A stretch of 19,172 nt of DNA, taken from positions 7,391 through 26,562 of the forward strand of contig DHWS01000112.1 of assembly GCA_002413305.1 (NCBI GenBank), given 5' to 3'. The notes below the pieces were generated by a model. It had not been told where the DNA came from, ran no database searches, and saw nothing but the letters and a program-made list of their open reading frames with translations. Shown piece after piece: positions 1 through 7,751 of the stretch. Numbering within the stretch: position 1 is the first letter of the stretch; each line of letters starts with the position of its first letter. This DNA comes from Actinobacteria bacterium UBA5176. Lineage in GTDB: Bacteria; Actinomycetota; UBA4738. The translations under genes and the position numbers were made by a program.

Positions 1-368
1 GCCGCATCGGCGCTCCCTCCACCCAGCCCCGCCGCGGAGGGGACGCGCTTGTGGAGGGTGATCTCTGCGAACCCCTTCGTGCCCCCACGCCCGGCAAGCT
101 CGGTTGCGGCCCGGACCACCAGGTTCGACTCGTCGGCAGGGACGCCGGCGACCAGGTCCGGATCGCCGGTCAGCCGCAGCTCGAGCGAGAGCGTCCGGAA
201 CAGACCGGGCTCGGCCGATGCGTGGATCGTGAGCCGGTCGGCCAAGGAGATCGGCAGGATCGCCGTCTCCACCTCGTGATAGCCGTCAGGGCGGCGTCCG
301 AGCACGCGCAGGAACAGGTTGAGCTTCGCGTGGGCGTCGACGATCTCGGTATTGGACGAAGCGCTCAC
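1..368 (-). CDS. ispE: 4-diphosphocytidyl-2-C-methyl-D-erythritol kinase, 3' part cut off by window edge
   Basis: IspE phosphorylates the 2-hydroxyl of CDP-methylerythritol with ATP in the cytoplasmic MEP route to isoprenoids. Only the first 122 residues are visible; the gene runs off the left edge. The N-terminus carries the family signature AKLNLFLRVLGRRPDGYHEV (residues 14-33), including the Lys of the active site and the GYHE element. The GHMP-kinase ATP loop PSAAGLGGGSADA lies near residues 110-122. I chose the GTG at 368-366: it overlaps the rsmA stop codon in a GTGA arrangement, and the homology begins about 13 residues later. The rsmA-ispE pair is a common actinobacterial arrangement and the overlap implies translational coupling. 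Identification is firm from these motifs; nothing can be said of the C-terminal half. Confidence 0.95.
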   Translation of the reverse strand, partial: MSASSNTEIVDAHAKLNLFLRVLGRRPDGYHEVETAILPISLADRLTIHASAEPGLFRTLSLELRLTGDPDLVAGVPADESNLVVRAATELAGRGGTKGFAEITLHKRVPSAAGLGGGSADA

Positions 369-1213
369 TCCGGCCCCTCGCTGAGCCGTTCGGTCAGGCA
401 CCCGAACTCCGCCAGCCCGAGCTCCTCCGGCCGGGCGTTCGGCGCGATCCCACAGGCCTCCAGCACGCCCGCGGCGACCGCGCGATCGACCCCAAGCCGG
501 ATCATCGCCGACCGCATCGTCTTGCGCCGCTCCGCGAAGGAGACCCGTATCACCGTGAACAGCCGCTCCCGGTCGGCGGCGACGGGCGGCGCGTGCCGAA
601 CCAGCGAGACCAGCACGGATTCGACCTGCGGACGGGGCCAGAACACGCTGGCGGGGACGCGTCGAACCACTTTCGCCTCGGCCCAGTAGGCGACCCGGAG
701 GCTCACCCCACCGAACTGCGCGGCCCCGGGCCTCGCGGCGAGGCGTTCGCCCACCTCGCGCTGGACCATCACCAGCAAGCGCCGGATGCGGGGCTCGGAC
801 TCCAGTGCCCGCACCACCACGGGCGTGGCCACGTTGTACGGGAGGTTCGCCACCATGGCCCACTCGGCGCCCTCGGGCCCCAGGATGGCGGCCCAGTCCG
901 CGTCCATCGCGTCGGCCACCACCACCCGAACCCGGTTCCCGAACGGAGCCACCGCCTCCGACAGGGCGGGCACCAGCTTCGGGTCGACCTCGAGGGCGAC
1001 CACGTCAGCCCCTGCCTCCGCCAGCGCCATCGTGAGCGAACCGAGTCCCGCACCAACCTCCAGCACGCGGCTCCCCGGCCGGACGCCGGCCAGCTCGACG
1101 ATCCTGCGAGCAAGGGACGGTTCGATCAGGAAGTGCTGGCCGAGCGACTTCCGCGGCCGGATGCCGTGCCGGGCGGCCAGGCGGCGGATCGCGGCAGGGG
1201 TGAGAGGACCCAC
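365..1213 (-). CDS. rsmA: 16S rRNA (adenine1518-N6/adenine1519-N6)-dimethyltransferase
   Basis: RsmA (KsgA) uses SAM to dimethylate two adjacent adenines in the 3' terminal hairpin of 16S rRNA during 30S maturation. Visible signatures are KSLGQHFL (residues 22-29), the SAM-binding motif I LEVGAGLGSLT (51-61), the acidic residue of motif II in ALEVDP, and the catalytic motif NLPYN (123-127). A C-terminal part with SFAERRKTMRSAM follows. The open frame extends up to 1333, but that stretch is Arg/Ser/Pro-rich, overlaps the upstream cell-wall gene and has no homology. The GTG at 1213 is the only start codon after 1333 that keeps the N-terminus and gives 282 aa, the usual family size. It begins 13 bases after the upstream stop. 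No strong Shine-Dalgarno is visible, so coupling to the upstream gene is likely. Confidence 0.95.
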   Translation of the reverse strand: MGPLTPAAIRRLAARHGIRPRKSLGQHFLIEPSLARRIVELAGVRPGSRVLEVGAGLGSLTMALAEAGADVVALEVDPKLVPALSEAVAPFGNRVRVVVADAMDADWAAILGPEGAEWAMVANLPYNVATPVVVRALESEPRIRRLLVMVQREVGERLAARPGAAQFGGVSLRVAYWAEAKVVRRVPASVFWPRPQVESVLVSLVRHAPPVAADRERLFTVIRVSFAERRKTMRSAMIRLGVDRAVAAGVLEACGIAPNARPEELGLAEFGCLTERLSEGPE

Positions 1214-1226
1214 CGGGTCCGCGGCG

Positions 1227-2141
1227 CTACCAGGAGACGGTGACCCGGGCGACCCCCTGCCCGAGCGGCGCGATCTGGGCGAAGGCCGTCTGGCAGAGGT
1301 CGATGATCCGTCCCGGGACGCCGTAGGGGCCACGGTCGTCGATTATCACCCCCACGGACTTGCCGTTGTCCAGGTTGGTGACCGTGACCCACGTTCCCTT
1401 CGGCAGGGTGAGGTTCGCCGCACACATCCCGGTCCTCGAGTACCAGGATCCCTGGCCCGTCTCGCTCCCGTGGCCCGCCGGCTCGGGCAGACCGCGTTCG
1501 ACGATCTGGTCGGCCGGTGATGAGAGGACCTGCTCGGCGAGCAGGATTCGGCCGGCCTCCAAGCCGTTCCGGTAGACGATCCGGTAGGTCCGGCGTGCGC
1601 TCCCGCCGACCCCCGGTTGCACCACGACGATCTGGTCAGCGGCCAGATCCTTCGAGTATTGGGTGAGGGTTTGGAACGGCAGGGCCTCGGTGACCGTCAC
1701 CACCGTTTCTCGGACCCGAACCACCCGGATCACCGCTCCCCACGACAGGGTGGTCTCCACGGTGGGCCGGACGATGTCCCGCGGGTGCAGCTTCACACCC
1801 ATCGCGGCCAGGAGGTACGAGACGGTCGCGGCGTTCGTGAGCACGACCACCGGGCCCTTGGTCCCGACCTTCACGCCGAGCGCCAGGAAACTCATGCCGT
1901 CCGGCATCCCCGGCGACGGGTTCGGCATGGCAGCAAGGTCTTCGATAGAGCGATCGGGCTGCGGCCGGACCCACACGTCGGCCCCGGCGATCACGATCCG
2001 GGGATCCGGGGCGACGCTCAAGTTGAAGCTCGAAGTCGCGCCGAAGCTCGGCCACGGATTGAGTATCGAGTTCGAGAGGAAGCTTGCAACGGCAAGGACG
2101 GCGAGGACGGGAAGTCCACCGCGTCGTACCCTCACGAACAT
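1227..2141 (-). CDS. DUF348-G5-DPBB (RlpA-like) cell-wall protein
   Basis: Exported cell-wall protein of 304 aa, probably acting on or binding peptidoglycan. After an Arg-rich start comes a hydrophobic signal or anchor segment (about residues 9-22). One DUF348 ubiquitin-like domain follows (about 85-140, with ATVSYLLAAMGVKL), then a G5 domain (about 140-215, RVRETVVTVTEALPF). The C-terminus is a double-psi beta-barrel of the RlpA/3D class (about 230-304), with TLPKGTWVTVTNLDNGKSV and DDRGPYGVPGRIIDL. The place between tatD and rsmA is that of rpfB in mycobacteria, but no Rpf lysozyme-like domain is present. In RlpA the segment before TLP carries a His; here it reads CAANLTLP, so that His is Asn (residue 243), while the Asp of DRGP is kept. 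Cys 240 and Cys 283 could form a disulfide. ATG 2141 is chosen because the signal segment follows directly; GTG 2147 is an alternative. Confidence 0.82.
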   Translation of the reverse strand: MFVRVRRGGLPVLAVLAVASFLSNSILNPWPSFGATSSFNLSVAPDPRIVIAGADVWVRPQPDRSIEDLAAMPNPSPGMPDGMSFLALGVKVGTKGPVVVLTNAATVSYLLAAMGVKLHPRDIVRPTVETTLSWGAVIRVVRVRETVVTVTEALPFQTLTQYSKDLAADQIVVVQPGVGGSARRTYRIVYRNGLEAGRILLAEQVLSSPADQIVERGLPEPAGHGSETGQGSWYSRTGMCAANLTLPKGTWVTVTNLDNGKSVGVIIDDRGPYGVPGRIIDLCQTAFAQIAPLGQGVARVTVSW

Positions 2142-2218
2142 GTCCACACCATCCCAAGCGCTGCACAGTGGGGAAGTCCACCGCCGCTCGGCGATCCTGC
2201 GCGAAGCGAAGCCCGGAG

Positions 2219-2248
2219 ACCCTATCAAAGCCTCAACCTCAAGTGCAA
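2219..2248 (-). promoter_or_regulatory. Candidate promoter of the G5-DPBB gene / rsmA / ispE unit
   Basis: Reading the minus strand there is TTGCAC (2248-2243), an 18-base spacer and TAGGGT (2224-2219), a reasonable primary-sigma match. Transcription would begin near 2212, giving a leader of about 70 bases before ATG 2141. That leader shows no recognisable riboswitch. It is the only promoter in the window assigned here with both a clear -35 and a leader of normal length. Confidence 0.5.
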
Positions 2249-2278
2249 CCTGCCGTCCGAACGGGTGTTCGACAGGTT
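2247..2278. repeat. Interrupted inverted repeat between tatD and the G5-DPBB gene
   Basis: AACCTG (2247-2252) pairs with CAGGTT (2273-2278), and an inner GAAC (2259-2262) pairs with GTTC (2267-2270) around a 4-base loop. The arms sit in the 157-base gap after tatD, and the outer left arm touches the candidate -35 box of the next gene. It could be an operator or a weak tatD terminator. There is no U-tract, which argues against efficient intrinsic termination. Confidence 0.35.
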
Positions 2279-2298
2279 CGGGAGGTCAGGGCGAAGCT

Positions 2299-3150
2299 TC
2301 AGCGGATGAGCGGGAACGCGGCGAGGGCATTCGCCGTCGTCCGAGCGACCATCCCATGGAGGTCGAGGTTTCGAACCTCGCTCAGGATGCGCAGGGTTTC
2401 GAGCACGTTCGCGGGATGGTTGTCGGAGCCGCGCAGCGCTTGTGGCGTGAGGAACGGGCTGTCCGTTTCGACCAGGATGCGGTCGGCGGAGAGCGCCCCC
2501 GCCGCCCGCCGCAGGTGCTCCGTCTTCGGGTACGTCAGGTTGCCGGCGAAGGAGACGAAGTAGCCACGGGATTCGGCTTCGGCCGCCAGGCGCTCGTCCC
2601 CGGAGAAGCAGTGCAGGACGACCCGCTCCGCTCCCTCCTCCTCCAGGATCCGCATCGCGTCCTCCCACGCATCCCGGACGTGGACGACGAGCGGCTTGCC
2701 CGACTCGCGGGACAGGCCGATGTGGGTTCGGAACGCGCGGTGCTGATCCCCCACCGGCGAGAGCCGCCGGTAGTAGTCGAGTCCCGTCTCCCCGACCCCC
2801 ACCACCATGGGGTCGGCCAGGAGCTCCTCGATGACCGAACCCGCCCGCCGATCGAACGCGCTGGCCGTGTGGGGATGCATGCCGGCCGTGGCGAACACCC
2901 CTCGGAAGGATTGGGCGAGCTCGGCCGCGCGACGGCTCGTCTCGGGGTCGATCCCCACGCAGACCATCCGCCCGACCCCCGCCTCCTTGGCCGTCGACAC
3001 CACCGCGGCCGCCTCCTCGTCCATCAGGAACAGGTGGCAGTGGCTGTCGACCGCTCCTCCGTCATCGGGCGCGGAGCCGGGTGGGGGCTCGACCTCCGCC
3101 TCCAGGACCGGAGGCGGATCGAGGGCTGAGCGCGCGTCGGGGTCCACCAC
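2299..3150 (-). CDS. tatD: TatD family metal-dependent DNase/hydrolase
   Basis: TatD proteins are cytoplasmic TIM-barrel metallohydrolases with 3'-5' exonuclease activity on DNA or RNA; the physiological substrate is often unclear. All ligand motifs are present: DSHCHL with the His-x-His pair (residues 37 and 39), GETGLDYY (first Glu ligand), PLVVHVRDA (His), VLHCFSG (His) and VETDSPFLTP (Asp). The frame is 283 aa, about 20-30 longer than usual because of a Pro/Asp/Glu-rich N-terminal stretch before DSHCHL. No start codon lies between residue 2 and the conserved region, so GTG 3150 or GTG 3147 must be used. It starts 10 bases after the metG stop without a clear Shine-Dalgarno, so it is probably co-transcribed and coupled with metG. 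Confidence 0.93.
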   Translation of the reverse strand: MVDPDARSALDPPPVLEAEVEPPPGSAPDDGGAVDSHCHLFLMDEEAAAVVSTAKEAGVGRMVCVGIDPETSRRAAELAQSFRGVFATAGMHPHTASAFDRRAGSVIEELLADPMVVGVGETGLDYYRRLSPVGDQHRAFRTHIGLSRESGKPLVVHVRDAWEDAMRILEEEGAERVVLHCFSGDERLAAEAESRGYFVSFAGNLTYPKTEHLRRAAGALSADRILVETDSPFLTPQALRGSDNHPANVLETLRILSEVRNLDLHGMVARTTANALAAFPLIR

Positions 3151-3160
3151 GGGTTGAGGG

Positions 3161-4690
3161 TTACTCCTCGATGCGGGGGAACAGCGATCCCCCGCGCTTC
3201 GTCCGGCTTCCCGGTTCGATCAGACCCCACCGCGACGCATCCGGCAACCGCTGGTCCTCCAGCGGCGTGGTGTAGCCGAGCTGCTCCCACAACCGCTCCG
3301 CGCCGTCCGGCATGATGGGCGAGGAGAACAGCGCGATCAGGCGGAGTGCCTCCAGTGCTTCATACAGCGAATCGGCCAGCTCCTGCCGCCTGGCCGGGTC
3401 CTTCGCCAGCATCCATGGGGCCACCTCCACGAGGTAGCGGTTCGTCTCGCGGACGAACTCGTCGAGCCCCGCTGCCGCCTCGGACAGCACCAGGCCGAGC
3501 ACACCGGTCTCGAACCGTTTGCTCAGCTCCTCGGCCGGCCCGGACAGCCGCCCGAGCCCGTCCCGGTGAGACGGCTCCGGGACCCGACCGTCGAAGTACG
3601 ACGCCGTCATGGCCAGCACCCGGCTGGCCAGGTTCCCCAGCCCGTTCGCCAGCTCCGACGTGTAGCGGGCCTGCAGCCCCTCCCACGAGAAGTTGCCGTC
3701 CGCGCCGAACTGCACCTCGCGCATCAGGTAGTGGCGGTAGGCGTCGACCCCGTAGCGCCGCAGGACCTCGTCCGGCGCCACCACGGTGCCCCGGGACTTC
3801 GACATCTTCTCGCCGCCGAACGAGAGGAAGCCGTGGGCGAACACGTGGGCCGGGAGGGGCAGCCCTGCCGCCATCAGCATGGCCGGCCAGATGACCGCGT
3901 GGAACCGGGTGATGTCCTTGCCGATCATGTGGACGTCGGCCGGCCAGATGCGATCGAACCGTTCGGGTTCGGCCGCGTAGCCGGGCGCCGTGATGTAGTT
4001 CAGGAGCGCGTCCACCCACACATAGATCACGTGCTCGGGGTCCCACGGGACCGGGACGCCCCACATTGCCGCCTGACGGCTGATCGACAGGTCCCGAAGG
4101 CCCGACCGGACGAAACTGACCACTTCGTTCCGCCGGATGTCCGGCCCGATGAAGTCGGGGTGTTCTTCGTACAGCTTCAGCAGGTCGTCCTGGTACTTCG
4201 ACAGGCGGAAGAAGTAGTTCCGTTCCGTGAGGTACTGGACCGGGATCTTGTGGATCGGGCACAGGCCGTCCACCAGCTCGGCTTCGCTCTTGAACTCCTC
4301 GCAGCTCACGCAGTAAGGCCCCTCGTAGGTGCCCTCGTACACGTAACCGCGGTCGTGGAGGACCTGAACGAACCGCTGGACGCGTTCGACGTGGCGCTGC
4401 TCGGAGGTCCGGATCCAGTCGTCGTTGGAGATCCGAAGCGCTCGCCACCCCTCCTGCCACTCAGGGACCACCTGGTCGGTCCACGCCTGGGGCGTCAGGC
4501 CTCGTTCGGCGGCGGCCTTGACCACGTTCTGGCTGTGCTCGTCGCTGCCGGTCAGGAAGAAGACCTTCTCTCCCCGGAGGCGGTGGTACCGGGCGATGAA
4601 GTCGCAGGCCACGATCTCGTACGTGTGCCCGACGTGCGGCACGTCGTTCACGTAGTAGATGGCGGAGGTGATGTAGAAGGTGTCCTTCAC
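3161..4690 (-). CDS. metG: Methionyl-tRNA synthetase
   Basis: Class I aminoacyl-tRNA synthetase that charges tRNA-Met for initiation and elongation. The HIGH-type motif is HVGH (residues 19-22) and the KMSKS loop lies at 295-299. The inserted zinc knuckle is CVSC (127-130) with CPIH (144-147), a Cys3-His set. The protein is 509 aa and ends after the anticodon-binding helical domain; it lacks the C-terminal EMAP/dimerisation domain of the long MetG form, as expected for the short actinobacterial type. The GTG at 4690 has GGAG five bases upstream and the homology begins at once. It heads a metG-tatD unit; a TAGAAT box lies at 4705-4700. Confidence 0.97.
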   Translation of the reverse strand: MKDTFYITSAIYYVNDVPHVGHTYEIVACDFIARYHRLRGEKVFFLTGSDEHSQNVVKAAAERGLTPQAWTDQVVPEWQEGWRALRISNDDWIRTSEQRHVERVQRFVQVLHDRGYVYEGTYEGPYCVSCEEFKSEAELVDGLCPIHKIPVQYLTERNYFFRLSKYQDDLLKLYEEHPDFIGPDIRRNEVVSFVRSGLRDLSISRQAAMWGVPVPWDPEHVIYVWVDALLNYITAPGYAAEPERFDRIWPADVHMIGKDITRFHAVIWPAMLMAAGLPLPAHVFAHGFLSFGGEKMSKSRGTVVAPDEVLRRYGVDAYRHYLMREVQFGADGNFSWEGLQARYTSELANGLGNLASRVLAMTASYFDGRVPEPSHRDGLGRLSGPAEELSKRFETGVLGLVLSEAAAGLDEFVRETNRYLVEVAPWMLAKDPARRQELADSLYEALEALRLIALFSSPIMPDGAERLWEQLGYTTPLEDQRLPDASRWGLIEPGSRTKRGGSLFPRIEE

Positions 4691-4699
4691 GGCTCCGCA

Positions 4700-4705
4700 A
4701 TTCTA
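4700..4705 (-). promoter_or_regulatory. -10 box (TAGAAT) before metG
   Basis: TAGAAT on the minus strand, one mismatch from TATAAT, lies nine bases before the metG GTG. The transcript would start within a few bases of the start codon, so the leader would be very short or absent. No convincing -35 element is seen at the expected distance. Confidence 0.4.
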
Positions 4706-4743
4706 GGGGTCGGCGTTCTCCCGGGCCGCGTTGCGACGGCTGC

Positions 4744-4749
4744 TACCGT
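4744..4749 (+). promoter_or_regulatory. -10 box (TACCGT) before the DMT transporter, probable leaderless start
   Basis: TACCGT is followed by six bases and then ATG 4756, so transcription should begin at or next to the A of the ATG. No Shine-Dalgarno and no strong -35 are visible. It lies in the 65-base divergent gap shared with metG. Confidence 0.4.
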
Positions 4750-4755
4750 CACCGC

Positions 4756-5697
4756 ATGCCGCGGAGCCTGGGAGGACTTCGGAAGCTGCGGGTCGACCGG
4801 GACGTCCTGATCCTGGCCACCCCGGTCCTCTGGGGAGCGTCGTTCCCGGCCGCGAAGATCGCCCTCCGCTACCTCCCCCCTTTCCCGTTCATGGCCCTGA
4901 CCCGCACGCTCGGCCTGCTGTCGATCCTGTGTCTGATCCCGTTCATGCGACGAGCCGAACCCACGCGGCCGGCGTCGATCCGGCAGGTGGTCGTTCCGGG
5001 GCTGTGGCTCGGCGCGCTGATCTTCGCCGGGTACACCCTGCAGACCGAAGGGCTGGCCAGGACCACGGCCACGAACGCGGGGTTCATCACCGGGCTATAC
5101 GTCGTCTTCGTGCCGCTGATCGCTGCGCTCGCCTTCCGCCAGCGGGTGCCCCGCGCGGCCTGGATCGCCGTCCTGATCTCCGTGTGCGGCCTGGGATTGC
5201 TGTCGATCCAGAGCTTCTCGTCGATCCGGCTGCACAGCGGCGACCTCCTGGTGCTCGGCGGAGCGGTCGCGTGGGCGGGCCACGTGACGATCATCGGACG
5301 GATCTCTGCCCGCTACCCCGCGTGGCTCCTGTCGACCGCGCAGATGGCGGTCACCGCCGCCTTCCAGTGGCTGGCGGTGATCGGGTCTGGCCTCCACCTG
5401 GACACGGTGGGGACGCACGGCGTGTGGGCGTTGCTCCTGGTGACCGGGGTGGTCGGCTCGGGCCTGGGGTACACGTTGCAGATCGTCGCCCAGCAGTCGC
5501 TGACCTCGACCCGCGCAGTGGTCATCCTGGCCGGCGAGGCGCTCTTCTCCGCGTTCTTCGCCGCGATCTGGATCGGGGAGCGCCTCTCACCGCATCAGTG
5601 GTTCGGCGCGGTCCTGGTCCTGGCCGCGATGGTCTTCAGCGAGCTCGCCGCGCGGCGCGGGCAGCGCATCCAGATCGAGCCGGCGTCAGTCGAATGA
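4756..5697 (+). CDS. DMT superfamily (EamA domain) transporter
   Basis: Inner-membrane protein of 313 aa with about ten hydrophobic helices arranged as two EamA repeats. Examples are LILATPVLWGASFPAAKIAL near the N-terminus, and in the second repeat WALLLVTGVVGSGLGYTLQI and AVVILAGEALFSAFFAAIWI followed by GERLSPHQW, the typical end of an EamA unit. Members export or import small metabolites; substrate cannot be read from sequence. The family includes YddG-type exporters of aromatic amino acids, and this gene faces the aromatic supra-operon, so an aromatic substrate is a reasonable but unproven guess. It converges on trpG and the two coding regions overlap by 12 bases (5686-5697). ATG 4756 is supported by the -10 box six bases upstream. 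Confidence 0.88.
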   Translation: MPRSLGGLRKLRVDRDVLILATPVLWGASFPAAKIALRYLPPFPFMALTRTLGLLSILCLIPFMRRAEPTRPASIRQVVVPGLWLGALIFAGYTLQTEGLARTTATNAGFITGLYVVFVPLIAALAFRQRVPRAAWIAVLISVCGLGLLSIQSFSSIRLHSGDLLVLGGAVAWAGHVTIIGRISARYPAWLLSTAQMAVTAAFQWLAVIGSGLHLDTVGTHGVWALLLVTGVVGSGLGYTLQIVAQQSLTSTRAVVILAGEALFSAFFAAIWIGERLSPHQWFGAVLVLAAMVFSELAARRGQRIQIEPASVE

Positions 5698-6267
5698 AGC
5701 CGCCGCCAGCCCAAGGAAGTTCTTCACCACCTGTGGGCCGTCGGGGGTGAGGATCGATTCGGGATGGAACTGCACGCCGTACCTCGGCAGCTCGCGATGC
5801 TGGATGGCCATGACCACCCCGTCGTCGGTCTCCGCGGTGACCTCCAACTCCTCCGGGAGGCCGTCGCGTTCGACGACCAGCGAGTGGTACCGGCCGGCCT
5901 CGAAGGGGCTGGCCATGCTGGCGAGGATGCCGGCACCGTCATGCGTCACGCTTGACGCCTTCCCGTGGACCGGCTCGGGACCACGGCCGACGCGAGCTCC
6001 GTACGCCACGCCGAGCGCCTGGTGGCCCAGACACACGCCCAGCAACGGTGTCGAAGCCGGCAGCGCACGGATCAACGGGATGAAGCAGCCGGCATCCTCC
6101 GGCCGCCCCGGTCCCGGGGAGAGGATCACTGCGTCCGGTTCGCGCGCCACCAGGTCGGCCGGCGCGAACGCGTCCGACCGCACCACGTCGCACTCGAACC
6201 CCATCGCCCCGACCAGCTGGACGATGTTGTAGACGAACGAGTCGTAGTGGTCGACGACCAGGATCAC
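5686..6267 (-). CDS. trpG: Anthranilate synthase glutamine amidotransferase subunit
   Basis: TrpG hydrolyses glutamine and passes ammonia to TrpE for anthranilate formation; in some organisms it also serves p-aminobenzoate synthesis. This is a class I amidotransferase of 193 aa. Visible are DHYDSFVYNIVQ at the N-terminus, LSPGPGRPEDAG (49-60), the nucleophile elbow GVCLGHQ with Cys 79, and QFHPES with His 168 and Glu 170 completing the triad. The start is GTG 6267, which overlaps the trpE stop as GTGA, as at most junctions of this operon. It is the last gene of the operon; no terminator is visible, and its end overlaps the convergent transporter. Confidence 0.96.
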   Translation of the reverse strand: MILVVDHYDSFVYNIVQLVGAMGFECDVVRSDAFAPADLVAREPDAVILSPGPGRPEDAGCFIPLIRALPASTPLLGVCLGHQALGVAYGARVGRGPEPVHGKASSVTHDGAGILASMASPFEAGRYHSLVVERDGLPEELEVTAETDDGVVMAIQHRELPRYGVQFHPESILTPDGPQVVKNFLGLAAASFD

Positions 6268-7751
6268 GGCTCGAACCTCCCCGTCACGGCAGCAAGGAGC
6301 GCCGAGGCCTTCGCCTTCGTCTCCGCCAGCTCCGTCGGCGGGTCCGAATCGGCCACGATGCCGGCCCCCGCCTGGACGTGCGCCACCCCGTCCGAGACCA
6401 CGGCCGTGCGGATCGTGATGCAGAAGTCGAGGTCGCCGGCGAAGGTCAGGTAGCCGACCGCGCCGGCGTACGGTCCGCGGGCGTCGGGCTCCAGTCCGGC
6501 GATGATCTCCATGGCTCGGCGTTTCGGGGCGCCGGTCAGCGTCCCGGCCGGGAACGTGGCCCCCAGGGCGTCCAGCGCGGTGCAGTCGTCCCGCAGCTCG
6601 CCCTCCACCGTGCTCACGATGTGCAACACGCGCGAGAAGCGTTCGACCACCATCAGCTCCGTGGGCCGGACGCTCCCCGGCCGGCACACCCGTCCCAGGT
6701 CGTTGCGGGCCAGGTCGACCAGCATCGCGTGCTCGGCGCGCTCCTTCGGGTCTGCCAGCAGCTCCTCTTCGAGCCGCGCGTCCTCCAATGGATCTCCCGA
6801 TCGAGGGCGCGTCCCCGCGATGGGACGGCTGGTCACGCGGCGGCCGTCGACACGGACCAGGGGCTCCGGCGACGAACCGGCCAGCTCCAGGCCCTGGGTA
6901 CGGACGAAGAACATGTACGGCGCGGGGTTCGTCACCCGGAGCAGGCGGTAGATCGGGAGCCCGCCCTCGGGCGCACGCGCCTCGAGCCGGCGGGACAGCA
7001 CACCCTGGAAGATGTCGCCGGCCCGGATGTGCTCCTTCATCGTCTCCACCCCGGCCAGGAAACGCTCCTCGGACACGTTCGGCAGCGGCTCGGCGCCGGG
7101 GAGCGCTTCAGGGGGCGAGGGCTCCAGTGCGTGCGGGATGCGGACCCGTTCGGCCAGCTCCTCCAGTGCGGCCACGCCGGCCGCGTACCCCGCCGTCCCC
7201 GGCACGTGCGCCACCAGGAACAGCCGCTGCCGCCAGTGGTCGAACACGGCCGCCCGGTCGATCAGCAGGAAACGCATGGCCGGCCCCGGCCGGTCGGCGG
7301 CACCCCGCGGCACGGGCCCCACGTCGAACAGCTCCGCCGCCTCGTACGCGAGGTAGCCGACCAGGCCACCGGTGAGCGGTGGGAGCGCGGGCAGCCGGGG
7401 GGCGCGGAGGGATGCGGCGATGGCCTTCAGGACGGCCAGCGCGCCGCCGCCCTGCGTCGTGGCGACCGACAGCTCCCGGGCCACCCGTTCGACCCGCGCT
7501 CCGGCGGCGTCGATCTCGATGGTCGCGGCAGGATCGCCGGCCACGAACGAATACCGGCCCCACCGTTCGGACCGCTCGACGCTCTCCAACAGGACACCGT
7601 CGCCACTGCCGGCCAGTGAGGGGAACAGCCCCACCGGGGTCGAGACGTCGGCCAGGAGCTCGGTCCACACGGGCACCAGCGGCCAGTCGGCGGCCAGCGC
7701 GCCGAACTCCTCCGGCGAGGGGTGGACCGTGAGGCGAGGGCGGACGATCAC
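6264..7751 (-). CDS. trpE: Anthranilate synthase component I
   Basis: TrpE converts chorismate and ammonia to anthranilate, the first committed step to tryptophan. The 495-aa protein has an N-terminal domain with the feedback-inhibition motif LLES (residues 54-57) followed by GRYSFV. The chorismate-binding domain contains PIAGTRPR, HAMLVDLARNDLGRV, TFPAGTLTGAPKRRAMEI and AGAGIVADSDP near the C-terminus. LLES and the adjacent trpG favour TrpE over PabB or an isochorismate synthase, so allosteric control by tryptophan is likely. GTG 7751 overlaps the aroQ stop as GTGA; the open frame continues upstream without homology. No other trp gene is in the window, so trpEG is separated from trpDCFBA. 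Confidence 0.95.
   Translation of the reverse strand: MIVRPRLTVHPSPEEFGALAADWPLVPVWTELLADVSTPVGLFPSLAGSGDGVLLESVERSERWGRYSFVAGDPAATIEIDAAGARVERVARELSVATTQGGGALAVLKAIAASLRAPRLPALPPLTGGLVGYLAYEAAELFDVGPVPRGAADRPGPAMRFLLIDRAAVFDHWRQRLFLVAHVPGTAGYAAGVAALEELAERVRIPHALEPSPPEALPGAEPLPNVSEERFLAGVETMKEHIRAGDIFQGVLSRRLEARAPEGGLPIYRLLRVTNPAPYMFFVRTQGLELAGSSPEPLVRVDGRRVTSRPIAGTRPRSGDPLEDARLEEELLADPKERAEHAMLVDLARNDLGRVCRPGSVRPTELMVVERFSRVLHIVSTVEGELRDDCTALDALGATFPAGTLTGAPKRRAMEIIAGLEPDARGPYAGAVGYLTFAGDLDFCITIRTAVVSDGVAHVQAGAGIVADSDPPTELAETKAKASALLAAVTGRFEP

Noticed and set aside
1214..1333. Longer rsmA start at 1333
   Set aside because: The extra 40 residues are low-complexity Arg/Ser/Pro, overlap the upstream gene and have no counterpart in RsmA; GTG 1213 gives the normal length.
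2142..2218. Riboswitch (for example the c-di-AMP ydaO type often found before actinobacterial rpf-like genes) in the G5-DPBB leader
   Set aside because: The predicted leader is only about 70 bases and none of the ydaO conserved segments are present.
2364..2380. Perfect inverted repeat CGAGGTT-TCG-AACCTCG
   Set aside because: It lies inside the tatD coding region near its 3' end and is explained by the codons; no promoter or second copy in the same arrangement was seen. A similar 12-base palindrome in aroE (11346-11357) is also coding.
3566..4810. Long plus-strand open frame (414 codons) opposite metG
   Set aside because: It is antisense to a gene with full MetRS motifs, is rich in Arg, His, Asp and Val as expected of a GC-rich shadow frame, and has no recognisable domain.
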